IMG/VR virus record: IMGVR_UViG_3300033998_000442
Coordinates: 1-24,507 of that record
Strand: one strand, 5' to 3'
Origin: a virus
DNA: 24,507 nucleotides
The notes under the pieces were generated by a model. The model did not search any database, was not told the DNA's origin, and saw nothing but the letters and a program-made list of their open reading frames with translations. A program made the translations under genes and the position numbers. Shown here one piece after another: positions 12,594 to 20,659 of the stretch; position 1 is the first letter of the stretch, and every line of letters starts with the position of its first letter.

Positions 12594-13001
12594 ACTTTTT
12601 ATTTTTTGAATTTCTTTTAATGCTTTTCCATGAATTCTAAATATTGTACTCCTGTCATAACCCATAGCACTTGCTACATCTTCCCAGCTTTTACCGCATA
12701 TATATCTCATTTCTAAAAGAACTTGGCAAGTAATATCATTTACCTTGTTAATAGTTTCTAGTATTTCTCTTTTTAAATCAACTAACTTATCAATATCATC
12801 ATTTATTTCATGACTTAAATCTATAAGCTTAACAATAGCATTTTCCATAGGACTTGTTATTTTTCCGCCAGATACTTTTTCTTGTGTAATATCCACTGTA
12901 ACTTTTTGGGCCAAACTTTCTAGCCTTTGTTTCTCTTCAAGCTTATTGTTAATCTTTTTATCAAGCCAAATAGCCTGTGATAAATATTCCTTAGCTTTCA
13001 T
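12585..13001 (-). CDS. DUF1492 late-regulator-like protein (sigma region 4-type HTH)
   Basis: The 138-residue protein matches DUF1492 proteins of clostridial and streptococcal phages: MKAKEYLSQAIWLDKKINNKLEE at the N-terminus, a central coiled coil (LIDLSHEINDDIDKLVDLKREI), and a C-terminal sigma-70 region 4-like helix-turn-helix (MRYICGKSWEDVASAMGYDRSTIFRIHGKALKEI, residues about 98-132). Proteins of this kind at this place, between replication and packaging genes, are thought to activate late transcription, like ArpU/Xpf-type regulators. AGAGGTGAT precedes the ATG. The three phased repeats at its own 3' end are the obvious candidate target. DNA binding is inferred, not shown. Confidence 0.88.
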   Translation of the reverse strand: MKAKEYLSQAIWLDKKINNKLEEKQRLESLAQKVTVDITQEKVSGGKITSPMENAIVKLIDLSHEINDDIDKLVDLKREILETINKVNDITCQVLLEMRYICGKSWEDVASAMGYDRSTIFRIHGKALKEIQKIKSCD

Positions 13002-13003
13002 AG

Positions 13004-13216
13004 CTATATCACCTCTATTTTTCCACCATAGTAGGTTTCAATTATATAATGTCTTTTATCTTTATTTAAAGAAAGTATTCTCTCAAGTGCCTTCTTTTGT
13101 CCTAGCTTAAATTCTTCTTTAGTTTTATAAAATCCACACTCAGTTCCTTCACATTTATTTGATTTTAAAATAGTGCATCTTTTATTTTTATAAGCGAAGC
13201 AATCTCTCTCATCCAT
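13004..13216 (-). CDS. small cysteine-rich phage protein, unknown function
   Basis: The 70-residue protein starts MDERDCFAYKNKRCTILKSNKC and continues EGTECGFYKTKEEF. Five cysteines within 30 residues (C6, C14, C22, C27 and C-terminal neighbours in this cluster) suggest a metal-binding or disulfide-free zinc knuckle. A helical tail ends in a short beta hairpin (YIIETYYGGKIEVI). This small family recurs in clostridial prophages before DUF1492-type regulators, but its role is unknown. The ATG at 13216 is supported by GGGGG 7 nt upstream. It sits 2 nt before the DUF1492 gene and follows the helicase with 13 nt between, inside one operon. Confidence 0.7.
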   Translation of the reverse strand: MDERDCFAYKNKRCTILKSNKCEGTECGFYKTKEEFKLGQKKALERILSLNKDKRHYIIETYYGGKIEVI

Positions 13217-13229
13217 TGTTATTCCCCCA

Positions 13230-14591
13230 CTAAGCAACTCTATTTATCCTTGCCCTCACAGCTTTAAGAAGTTCTTCTTGAGTTGCTTCTTTATTTTTTA
13301 GCACATTCATCACATCTTCATCTATGGTTCCTTTAGCTATTAAGTGATGAATAATCACTGTTTCTCTTTGCCCTTGCCTGTGAAGTCTTGCATTAGCTTG
13401 GCTATAAAGCTCAAGGCTAAATGTGAGGCCAAACCAAACTATGATATTTCCTCCAGTTTGTAGATTAAGTCCATGTCCTGCTGAAGCTGGATGGGCTAAA
13501 AGAACCTTTATATTTCCTTTATTCCAATCTTCAATATCTTTTGGTGATTTTAGTTCTCTACACCTTATATTTTTCAAATGCCCTTTGATTCTCATAAGGT
13601 CGTGCTTATAGGTATAAAATACAAGTACCGGTTTACCGTTAGCTGCTTCTATTACATCCTCAAGGGCTTTAAGTTTTACATCATGAACTTCTTTTACATC
13701 TTTGTTTTCATCATAAACAGCCCCATTAGATAATTGTAGAAGCTTGTTAGTAAGAATGGCAGCAGTGTTTGCTACAATATCTGTATCTTTTAAAGGAAGG
13801 AGCAAGTCCTTTTCTAATCTCTTATATTGCCTCATAGCCCTTTCATCAAGATTAACATTTATTATATTTTCTAGTCTTTCTGGAAGGTCCAGATAATCTT
13901 TAGCCTTCATGCTAACGCATATATCCGATAACTTTTTATATATTACTTCCTTAGCACCTTCTTTTGGCTTATATGAAAATATGATTTCTCTATTCCTTTT
14001 ATCCGGGATAAAGTATTTTTCTCTAAATCCTGTTATGGTTTTTCCAAGCCTCTTACCACCATCTAAAAGATATATCTGCGGCCATAAATCAATAAGTCCG
14101 TTAGGTGCTGGAGTTCCAGTAAGCCCTACAATCCTTTTTATAAAGGGTCTTACTTTTCTAAGTGCTTTAAATCTTTTAGCTTTATGGGACTTAAAGCTTG
14201 AAAGCTCATCTATCACAACCATGTCAAAGGGCCAATTCGTTTTATATAAATTAACTAGCCATGCTACATTCTCCCGATTGATTATATAAATATCAGCTTT
14301 TATGTTAAGGGCCTTAATTCTTTCTTTTTCTGTACCCAGCACCTTTGATATTTTTAAGTGTTTTAAATGATCCCACTTTTTAACCTCTTCATCCCATGTA
14401 CTCTCTGCAACCCTAAGAGGTGCTATAACTAATACTTTTACAACATCGAAGTAATCGTATAAAAGTTCATTAATTGCAGTTAGTGTGCATACTGTTTTCC
14501 CGAGGCCCATCTCCATCAAAAGGCCTGCTTTTTCTTTATCTATAATCCATTTTGTTGCGTATTCCTGATATGGATAAGGTGTGTATTTCAA
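13230..14591 (-). CDS. SNF2-family DNA helicase/translocase, TTG start
   Basis: This 453-residue ATP-driven double-stranded DNA translocase has helicase motifs in order: YPYQEYA (Q-like), MGLGKT (Walker A, 28-33), VIAPLRV (Ia), IDELSSFK (Walker B, D128-E129), LTGTPAPN (III, 157-164), a C-terminal lobe with VLVFYTYKHDLMRI, GHGLNLQTG (V) and QANARLHRQGQ (VI, arginine finger). Such proteins stand next to VRR-NUC in many Firmicute phages and may act together on replication forks or junctions. The start is TTG 14591 with GGAGGTGATG upstream; its TTGA overlaps the VRR-NUC stop, so translation is coupled. Confidence 0.93.
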   Translation of the reverse strand: MKYTPYPYQEYATKWIIDKEKAGLLMEMGLGKTVCTLTAINELLYDYFDVVKVLVIAPLRVAESTWDEEVKKWDHLKHLKISKVLGTEKERIKALNIKADIYIINRENVAWLVNLYKTNWPFDMVVIDELSSFKSHKAKRFKALRKVRPFIKRIVGLTGTPAPNGLIDLWPQIYLLDGGKRLGKTITGFREKYFIPDKRNREIIFSYKPKEGAKEVIYKKLSDICVSMKAKDYLDLPERLENIINVNLDERAMRQYKRLEKDLLLPLKDTDIVANTAAILTNKLLQLSNGAVYDENKDVKEVHDVKLKALEDVIEAANGKPVLVFYTYKHDLMRIKGHLKNIRCRELKSPKDIEDWNKGNIKVLLAHPASAGHGLNLQTGGNIIVWFGLTFSLELYSQANARLHRQGQRETVIIHHLIAKGTIDEDVMNVLKNKEATQEELLKAVRARINRVA

Positions 14592-14866
14592 TCCATCACC
14601 TCCTGGATAAATTCTTCTACTCCTTCAAATGAATCTATAACGTAAACTTTAAATCCTAAGCTTTCCAGCTGTTTTTTTCTTTTTAGCTGAATAGGTCTAA
14701 GCTTCTTTCCAGGAGCTTTAAGCTCTACGAAATAAACCTTTCCTCTTGGAAGAAGTATTAACCTATCTGGCACTCCTACCATTGTAGGTGATATGAATTT
14801 TAAGGCCAGTCCACCTTTTCTTTCCACTTCCCGTTTTAATTTAGATTCTATTTGTTTTTCTTTCAT
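14588..14866 (-). CDS. VRR-NUC domain nuclease
   Basis: The 92-residue protein is essentially a single VRR-NUC (PD-(D/E)XK) domain: MVGVPDRLIL with D34, FVELKAPG with E48 and K50, and LRPIQ with Q60. N-terminal ESKLKREVERKGG carries the conserved helix and its Glu. Stand-alone viral VRR-NUC proteins cleave branched DNA such as Holliday junctions, so a role in resolving replication intermediates before packaging is likely. A GGAG site precedes the ATG. It is translationally coupled to the SNF2 gene, and the AT-rich repeat region lies directly upstream. Confidence 0.93.
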   Translation of the reverse strand: MKEKQIESKLKREVERKGGLALKFISPTMVGVPDRLILLPRGKVYFVELKAPGKKLRPIQLKRKKQLESLGFKVYVIDSFEGVEEFIQEVMD

Positions 14867-14900
14867 TTCTTTCTCCTAAATAAAAATAATTAAAATTAAT

Positions 14901-15191
14901 AACAAGATTTTAACGTTGTTCCTAGAAGTAAAATCCTCTCAACACTTGTATTTACAAAGTTTTAAGCAATTTTATTAATTCTTTAATGGAACAAAAGACA
15001 AGATTTTCTTATAGAGTATTCTTAATTATAGAAATTATAGAGTACATATATATCTATATATTCTTTATTTTATTTATTTATATATATAAATCTTGTTCTC
15101 TTGTTCTATATAGTAAATAAATATAGTAATAATCAATATTTAAGATGAGAACAAGATGTCAGAACAAAAACTAAATCTTGTTTTCTTGTTC
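14901..15191 (-). repeat. AT-rich repeat cluster, candidate replication origin
   Basis: This 304-bp gene-free gap has runs of alternating A/T (about 15040-15090) flanked by copies of TCTTGTTC or its complement. Exact copies lie at 15091-15098 and 15099-15106 (tandem), 15149-15156 (inverted) and 15184-15191 (inside the primase 3' end). Near copies lie at 15176 (tandem with the last), 15162, 14988-15007 and 14901. Iterons beside an unwinding-prone stretch and next to the primase-helicase gene are typical of phage origins. The copies may bind the primase-helicase. No DnaA boxes are seen here. Confidence 0.55.
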
Positions 15192-17597
15192 ATTATCCAT
15201 TCTTACATAAATTCTTTGTTTTCCATAAATAGGTAGGTTCATCATCCCATTTTTATTCCCATTATATTTCTCCCAGCCTTCAATCTTTCTGAGAATTGCA
15301 TTTATCTCATAAGAATCTATTTTTCTCATGCTACTTGGCTCTTTTCCAAAAAGTTCACACCAAACCTCCATAGTGCACACTTTATCTCTTTTTAATGTAC
15401 CTACTATTTCTTTACTGAATTCATCCCCTCTTACAAAACTTCTTCTTTCATAAATGTCCATATCATCCCAATTAGTAGGAAGAAGCTTATCTAAATACTC
15501 TCTAATAAGCCCTTCTCTTTCGTCACTTTCAAGAGCATCAATCTGAGCCTTTTCTGCTTCTTTAATAAGACTATCGGGTAGAATCAAAGACTCACCTTTA
15601 TTGTATAAATGGGTAGCTTCAGCCCATATCTGCTTTATTTCTTCAGCCTTAATATCCCAAGGCTTTTCCCCCTTACTGCCTGGCGTCTTGATAGGCCAAA
15701 AACGGCGACCTCCAGTTATATCCCTTAAAAATCCAGTTTCTTGATTAGTAGTTCCTACAATTATACACTGCCTTGGATGATCCTCTACGGTATACCCATA
15801 GCTAGCTCTATACTTATCATCCTGCCTTGATAAAAAGGACTTTAAAGTTTCTTCATCTACTTTACGAATACCAGCAAGCTCTCCTACCTCTATAATCCAG
15901 TAACCCTGAAGTTTTTCTGCTGCTGTCTTATCTCTCATATCTGAAATTGCTAATGAATCACTAAAAAATTTTCCTCCCAGCTTAGCAAAGAGGGTACTCT
16001 TCCCTACTCCTTGAGGACCATTTAATACAAGAACTGTATCAAATTTAGTTCCTGGTTTCATCACCCTTGCTACTGCTGCAACTAAAGTTTTTCTCATGAC
16101 TTCTCTTGTATATTCGTTATCCTCTGCTCCTAGATATTTAATCAAAAGCTCGTCTACTCTTTTTACACCGTCCCACTGGGGTAAACTATAAAGGTAGTCC
16201 TTAACTGGATGCCTAGACCTTTCAACTGCCACCTTAAGTGCTGCTTCTTTAAGTCTTCCTGGAGAATAAAGTTTATATTTTTCATCGATATATCCTGCAA
16301 GAGAAGCTTCATCTGTTTTATTCCACCCGGCTTTTAGACGCTTCCACGGCACCAGGCCCTCCACATCAATACCTCCTCTAAACTCGTTGTAAAAAATTCC
16401 ATTTAATGCAGGATCATGCCTTAGTATCAGTATCATGTTTGTAAGAGTGTTTTTCAGTTCACCTTTGTTGTTAATCTCAAGGTTTGTTTGCCATTCTTCT
16501 TGAAAATCCTCACTGGTCTGTGCCATTCTTTCACTAGCTATCTGTTTTTTTACCTGTGCATCTTTTACTATCATCTCCTGCATAGCTTTATAGGAAGGAA
16601 GCCTTACTACAGGAGTTCCTTCCTTTGCTTCTTCATCAAGCTGACCAAACTTCTGTAGCCTTACAAGGTCAAATGCGTTACAAAGCTTACCACTTATAGG
16701 GTCACTTCCATGATGGGAATAAGCAAATAGTCCTTCTTCATAAACTACAAGTCCTCCAGAAGATGTGCCGGGTATATAAGTATATCTATTTGGGTCTTTA
16801 CATTGTGAGTAAATATCACTTAGAAATTTTTCTATTGCTTCATGTACTGTATAGGTCCTACAGAAAGCTCCTACCAGCCCGTTTTTCTCAAGGGGATTCC
16901 CTTGTCTTTCAGCTTGCTTTTTTATTTTCCTTTTAGTTCTTGAACTTTCTGGCCAGTAGCTTGAGTCCTGCCAGTCAGGATATCTTTTTAAAACTTCATC
17001 AGGGTCAACCCATTTTTCATCTAGCACTTTAAAAATAAATTCTCCATCATATGAAGTTGAAGGCCAGTACATTAACCTATGGGGCTGATAGGTAGTATCA
17101 TCAAAGAAATCTATTCCTAAATCTGCAGCAATACGTCTTGCTATAGCCTGATATTCATCTGGCAAAACTGCTCTTTTTAAGGGAATTACTAGCCTTAATC
17201 TTGGATTTGTAGAACTGTGACTATGGGTTGAATACATAACGCACCCATAGCCAAACATAGTCTCAACACCAGCCCATAAATCTCCTTTTACATAATCTGC
17301 ATCAAGGGTTATAAGTTGCCTCCATACTACACTATCTGCTTTTCTTCTTCCGCCCTTTAAAGTTCCGCCTACAAAGCCACCTACATCTTTTATTTCATCT
17401 CTTTTAGCTTTAGAAAGCTTTTTATACTCTTCATAGGTTTCTGATGTTCTTGTAGTTCTCTCTAGCCTTTTAACTAATTCTGACCACATTATCTCTTTGT
17501 TTTTCCAGCTAAGTTCTTTTCTACTTCTTCCTGTAGCAATGGTTATCATTCCATCGTGCTTTAATGATTTAATTTCCTTTGGATTTAGATTCACCAT
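15171..17597 (-). CDS. primase-helicase: AEP-type primase domain plus VapE/SF3 ATPase
   Basis: This 808-residue replication protein has an N-terminal archaeo-eukaryotic primase-like domain (about 90-185) with LDAD (98-101), STHSHSSTNPRLRLV (the histidine motif) and QPHRLMYWPS. A linker and CT region follow, then a virulence-associated E / D5-like superfamily 3 helicase with GPQGVGKS (Walker A, 527-534), WIIEVGELAG (Walker B), VGTTNQ (sensor) and GGRRFWP (629-635). It probably melts the origin, unwinds and primes. The ATG overlaps the upstream gene by 29 nt with GGAGG in that overlap. Its 3' end carries two tandem copies of the repeat that forms the adjacent candidate origin. Confidence 0.94.
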   Translation of the reverse strand: MVNLNPKEIKSLKHDGMITIATGRSRKELSWKNKEIMWSELVKRLERTTRTSETYEEYKKLSKAKRDEIKDVGGFVGGTLKGGRRKADSVVWRQLITLDADYVKGDLWAGVETMFGYGCVMYSTHSHSSTNPRLRLVIPLKRAVLPDEYQAIARRIAADLGIDFFDDTTYQPHRLMYWPSTSYDGEFIFKVLDEKWVDPDEVLKRYPDWQDSSYWPESSRTKRKIKKQAERQGNPLEKNGLVGAFCRTYTVHEAIEKFLSDIYSQCKDPNRYTYIPGTSSGGLVVYEEGLFAYSHHGSDPISGKLCNAFDLVRLQKFGQLDEEAKEGTPVVRLPSYKAMQEMIVKDAQVKKQIASERMAQTSEDFQEEWQTNLEINNKGELKNTLTNMILILRHDPALNGIFYNEFRGGIDVEGLVPWKRLKAGWNKTDEASLAGYIDEKYKLYSPGRLKEAALKVAVERSRHPVKDYLYSLPQWDGVKRVDELLIKYLGAEDNEYTREVMRKTLVAAVARVMKPGTKFDTVLVLNGPQGVGKSTLFAKLGGKFFSDSLAISDMRDKTAAEKLQGYWIIEVGELAGIRKVDEETLKSFLSRQDDKYRASYGYTVEDHPRQCIIVGTTNQETGFLRDITGGRRFWPIKTPGSKGEKPWDIKAEEIKQIWAEATHLYNKGESLILPDSLIKEAEKAQIDALESDEREGLIREYLDKLLPTNWDDMDIYERRSFVRGDEFSKEIVGTLKRDKVCTMEVWCELFGKEPSSMRKIDSYEINAILRKIEGWEKYNGNKNGMMNLPIYGKQRIYVRMDNEQENKI

Positions 17598-17934
17598 CTA
17601 CCACCTCCAAAGGCTCACATCTTACGTTAAATCTTCTTACTTTAAGTCCTAGCCCTTTAGCCATCTTTATTTCTTCTTTCATTCCTTCCGATATTCTTTC
17701 ACCAAAGGCCCAAAGCTCATTGCATTTTAGAAGTAGGTCTAGTCCCATCTTAATACCTGCTTTTCTCTCTTCGGGAATGTTATCATCAAGGAAAGTTGTA
17801 AAGATTACATGGGGTGCTAATGGTATTCCGCCTTCTCTATAGACAAATCTTGAGTACCTTATTGCTTTTTTTATATTTCCTTCAATATCTCCCTTAAGTG
17901 GAGAACAAACATATATAAATGGTCTTTTATCCAT
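17569..17934 (-). CDS. DUF7768/DUF4406 nucleoside deoxyribosyltransferase-like protein
   Basis: The 121-residue protein has the fold signatures of nucleoside 2-deoxyribosyltransferase-like phage proteins: FIYVCSPLKGDIEGN, then IPLAPHVIFTTFLDDN, CNELWAFGERISEGMKEEI and a short C-terminal strand. In true deoxyribosyltransferases a Glu near SEGM is the nucleophile; E at ISEGM is present. Activity on nucleotides is plausible but unproven for the phage family. The ATG at 17934 with AGAGGAG is preferred over an ATG at 17988 that lacks a good site. It overlaps the primase-helicase start, so it belongs to the replication operon. A 214-nt gap without a convincing gene precedes it. Confidence 0.85.
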   Translation of the reverse strand: MDKRPFIYVCSPLKGDIEGNIKKAIRYSRFVYREGGIPLAPHVIFTTFLDDNIPEERKAGIKMGLDLLLKCNELWAFGERISEGMKEEIKMAKGLGLKVRRFNVRCEPLEVVDGESKSKGN

Positions 17935-18148
17935 ATCTAAACTCCTCTCTTTCCAAGGGTTATACATTGATTTTGTATATCTATTCATGTATTATGTCTT
18001 TTGAGTTTTTTAGAAGAGTAAGACTACACCCCACTCCTTTTCTTTATGCAGATTTGTTAGAACGTTCAATAAATTGAGTATTTGATTTCATACCCTCTAA
18101 ACAATCCTTAGTGGGTGCGGTCCCTCCCTTTTCGTTAGGTACCTATCT

Positions 18149-20095
18149 CTAATCTTTTTTATAAAACTTAGTTTCAAATCCATCAGCTCTTAAAGGTAAT
18201 CCAGGAGCCCAATCAATTGGTCTAGCCATTATTTCTTTTACTTCCTCTAAAGCGCCAAAACTCTTTGGTACTTCTAGAATAACTTCATCATGGACATGGA
18301 ATACAATTCTATATCCTGCTTCGTCTAGCCTTAGCATAGCTTCTGCTAAACAGTCCCTTGCAATGGCCTGAACTATATTTTCAACAAGCTTACCCCCATA
18401 GGTAGGAATTCTTCCCCATTTGCTTCCTTGCTTTGCTCCTTCATAGGTAAGCATTTCTTTATTAAACCTTTCATCTATTTCAATCCTTGGTCTAACGTAG
18501 GCAAGATTTCTTCCTGAAGGAAGTTTTATAAATAAAACTCCACTTTTGTAGTAAAACTTAAGTCCATACTGCATTTTTGCTACTGTTTTTTCTCTAACTG
18601 CCTTTATTGCAGCACTTTCTACATCCCACCAAAGCTTAACAATGTTTGGATTAGACTGTCTCCAAGCTGAAACTAGCTCAGGTAGTTCTTCTTTTTTAAA
18701 TCCCATTTTTATAGCTCCCATAGCTATGAGTGCTCCTTTACTGCCACCATATCCAAGGGCCAGCTCTGCTATTTTCCCTTTTTGTCTTAATGGACTACCC
18801 TTATCAATAGTTTCAATAGGTACTTTAAACATCTGTGAGGCTGAAGCTTCATAAATCTTACCGTGGGAACTAAATACATCCATTCTCCACTTTTCTCTTG
18901 CAAGCCATGCTATAACTCTTGCTTCTATGGCTGAAAAGTCAGCTACAATAAACCTTGACCCTTCTGATGGAATAAAAGCTGTTCTAATTAGCTGGGATAA
19001 AACATCTGGCAGACTATCAAATAAAAGCTTTAAAGTTTCATAATCTCCAGCTTTTAAAAGCTCTCTTGCTAAGGGTAAATCTTTTATGTCATTTCTAGGT
19101 AGGTTGTGGATTTGTACAAGTCTACCTGCCCATCTTCCCGTTCTATTTGCACCATAAAACTGAAGTAGTCCTCTCACTCTTTTATCCTTACACATAGCTC
19201 TATCCATAGCTTCATACTTTTTAACAGAAGTCTTTGACATATCCTGTCTAAGCTCTAACACCCTTTTAATCTTAGGATTTTTAGTTTTTTCAATTAGCTC
19301 TATAACCTTTTCTTTTGATAAACTTTCAATTTTTAATCCTTCCTTTTCAAGCCACCCTTTTAGCTGGACAGGGCTATTAGGATTTTCAAGTCCTGTTAAA
19401 TGGATGGCTTCTTCTAATAGCTTTTTCTGATAGATTTCATCACACTTTATTGCATGGGCTACTAAATCTTTATCAATTAAAACTCCTCTATCATTAATCT
19501 TCTGGTCAAGCTGCCAAAGCCGTATTTCTTTATCTGTTAAAGGATAGCTCTCTAATTTTTTACGTATTGCTCTTTCAACTTCTACGTCCCTTTTGCAGTA
19601 ATCTTTAAAGGTATTCCACTTTTCTATATCGTGTTTTGGAAAGTTTCTAGTTCTTCCTTCATTTGTTTTTGTGGGTTTACAAGGCACTGAAAAGTATCTT
19701 ATAAGGGCCTTTCCTTCCTTCATCTTTTGCTCTGTAAGATTAAGACTCTTAGCTACTCCTTCAAGATTTCCTGGAAGACCTAATATAAGTGCATGAACCA
19801 TGCTACATCTCCACTGTCTAGGCATAATAGGTATATTAAAGTGCTTACTTATACATGTTCTTTCAAAGTTTGCATTAAAAGCAGTTTTAATTATTGATGG
19901 ATTAGTTAATGCCCTCATTACTTCTTCTGGCACCTTTTCCCCTTGTGCTAAATCAACTACTTTTACCTCATTATCATCAAAGGCATATCCAAAGAGTAAT
20001 ATTTCAAAGTCTTCTGATTCGGTGTAGGCGTAGACCCCACACCTTGTGAGGTCTACACTACTGAAGGTTTCAATATCTATAGCTAAAGTTTTCAT
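18149..20095 (-). CDS. phage family A DNA polymerase with 3'-5' exonuclease
   Basis: The 648-residue polymerase has an N-terminal proofreading exonuclease with AIDIET (D7, E9), FNANFE (72-77) and YCKRDVEVE (D170). The polymerase domain carries motif A VADFSAIEARV (D386), the O-helix RQKGKIAELALGYGG (438-452) and motif C VHDEV (H602-D603). It lacks the 5'-3' exonuclease of bacterial Pol I, as expected for phage replicases. Both active sites appear intact. The AGGGT site lies in the short gap after the DUF2815 gene. With the primase-helicase and SSB it forms a nearly self-sufficient replication set, with no sliding-clamp gene in view. Confidence 0.96.
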   Translation of the reverse strand: MKTLAIDIETFSSVDLTRCGVYAYTESEDFEILLFGYAFDDNEVKVVDLAQGEKVPEEVMRALTNPSIIKTAFNANFERTCISKHFNIPIMPRQWRCSMVHALILGLPGNLEGVAKSLNLTEQKMKEGKALIRYFSVPCKPTKTNEGRTRNFPKHDIEKWNTFKDYCKRDVEVERAIRKKLESYPLTDKEIRLWQLDQKINDRGVLIDKDLVAHAIKCDEIYQKKLLEEAIHLTGLENPNSPVQLKGWLEKEGLKIESLSKEKVIELIEKTKNPKIKRVLELRQDMSKTSVKKYEAMDRAMCKDKRVRGLLQFYGANRTGRWAGRLVQIHNLPRNDIKDLPLARELLKAGDYETLKLLFDSLPDVLSQLIRTAFIPSEGSRFIVADFSAIEARVIAWLAREKWRMDVFSSHGKIYEASASQMFKVPIETIDKGSPLRQKGKIAELALGYGGSKGALIAMGAIKMGFKKEELPELVSAWRQSNPNIVKLWWDVESAAIKAVREKTVAKMQYGLKFYYKSGVLFIKLPSGRNLAYVRPRIEIDERFNKEMLTYEGAKQGSKWGRIPTYGGKLVENIVQAIARDCLAEAMLRLDEAGYRIVFHVHDEVILEVPKSFGALEEVKEIMARPIDWAPGLPLRADGFETKFYKKD

Positions 20096-20099
20096 ATCT

Positions 20100-20639
20100 T
20101 TACCCTAAAATATCTTCTTCATCATCATTAATTGCTGTAAAATCATCTTCAGCTCTACTTCTTCCGCCTAACGGCTCTCCATCTTCTAGCTTTTGAAGGT
20201 TTTGAAGACCACAGGCAATTCCTTTATTACCATTAGCATTATAGGCATAAAACACGATAGAAGCTCTTCCATAGCAGCCTGAATAAAACTCTGTTTGGTC
20301 TAATATTGGCTCTACATTTTTATCTACAATACCAGGTTTTGTAGTGCTATTTGCATTTACAAAATAGCTATCTTTATAAGCTTCATCATCGGCTCTATCT
20401 ATATCCCCATCACGAAGGGGAGTTTTTAAATTTGCTGGTATCTTACCTCCAAGCTTTGCTATCCCTTCCTTTTTAGCAGTTTCTATGGCTGCTCTAATTT
20501 TTCTTATTGTTTCTTTATCTGTTTTTGGAATGATAAGGCTTACTGAATATTTTGGGTCGCTTCCATTAATGCTTTTTGGCTCCCACACATTTGCATAGGA
20601 AAATCTTACTTTTCCTGTAATTACTTTTGTATTTTGCAT
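20100..20639 (-). CDS. DUF2815 single-stranded DNA-binding protein
   Basis: The 179-residue protein matches DUF2815, an OB-fold family related to T7 gp2.5: KVRFSYANVWEPK near the start, YSVSLIIPKTDKETIRKI, LRDGDIDRADDEAY, FVNANSTTKPGIVD and IVFYAYNANGNKGIACGLQNLQKL. A short acidic tail (DDEEDILG) ends the protein, as in SSB proteins that contact partners by an acidic C-terminus. It probably coats single-stranded DNA for the adjacent polymerase and may promote annealing. The ribosome binding site is AAGGAG. It lies 20 nt after the DUF2800 gene and 4 nt before the polymerase gene. Confidence 0.93.
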   Translation of the reverse strand: MQNTKVITGKVRFSYANVWEPKSINGSDPKYSVSLIIPKTDKETIRKIRAAIETAKKEGIAKLGGKIPANLKTPLRDGDIDRADDEAYKDSYFVNANSTTKPGIVDKNVEPILDQTEFYSGCYGRASIVFYAYNANGNKGIACGLQNLQKLEDGEPLGGRSRAEDDFTAINDDEEDILG

Positions 20640-20659
20640 ATTTTCATTTCTCCTTTCTT

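Noticed and set aside
13909-14289. 126-codon + strand frame opposite the SNF2 helicase gene
   Set aside because: It lies fully within a clear helicase gene and has no ribosome binding site; composition reflects the opposite strand.
18044-18091. 15-codon ORF on the - strand (MKSNTQFIERSNKSA)
   Set aside because: The AGAGGG before it is too close to the ATG, the peptide matches no family I know, and the stretch is unremarkable; not supported as a gene.
17935-18148. Possible RNA gene in the 214-nt gap with GGGACCGCACCC
   Set aside because: Only a 3-4 bp stem can be drawn and no promoter or terminator accompanies it.
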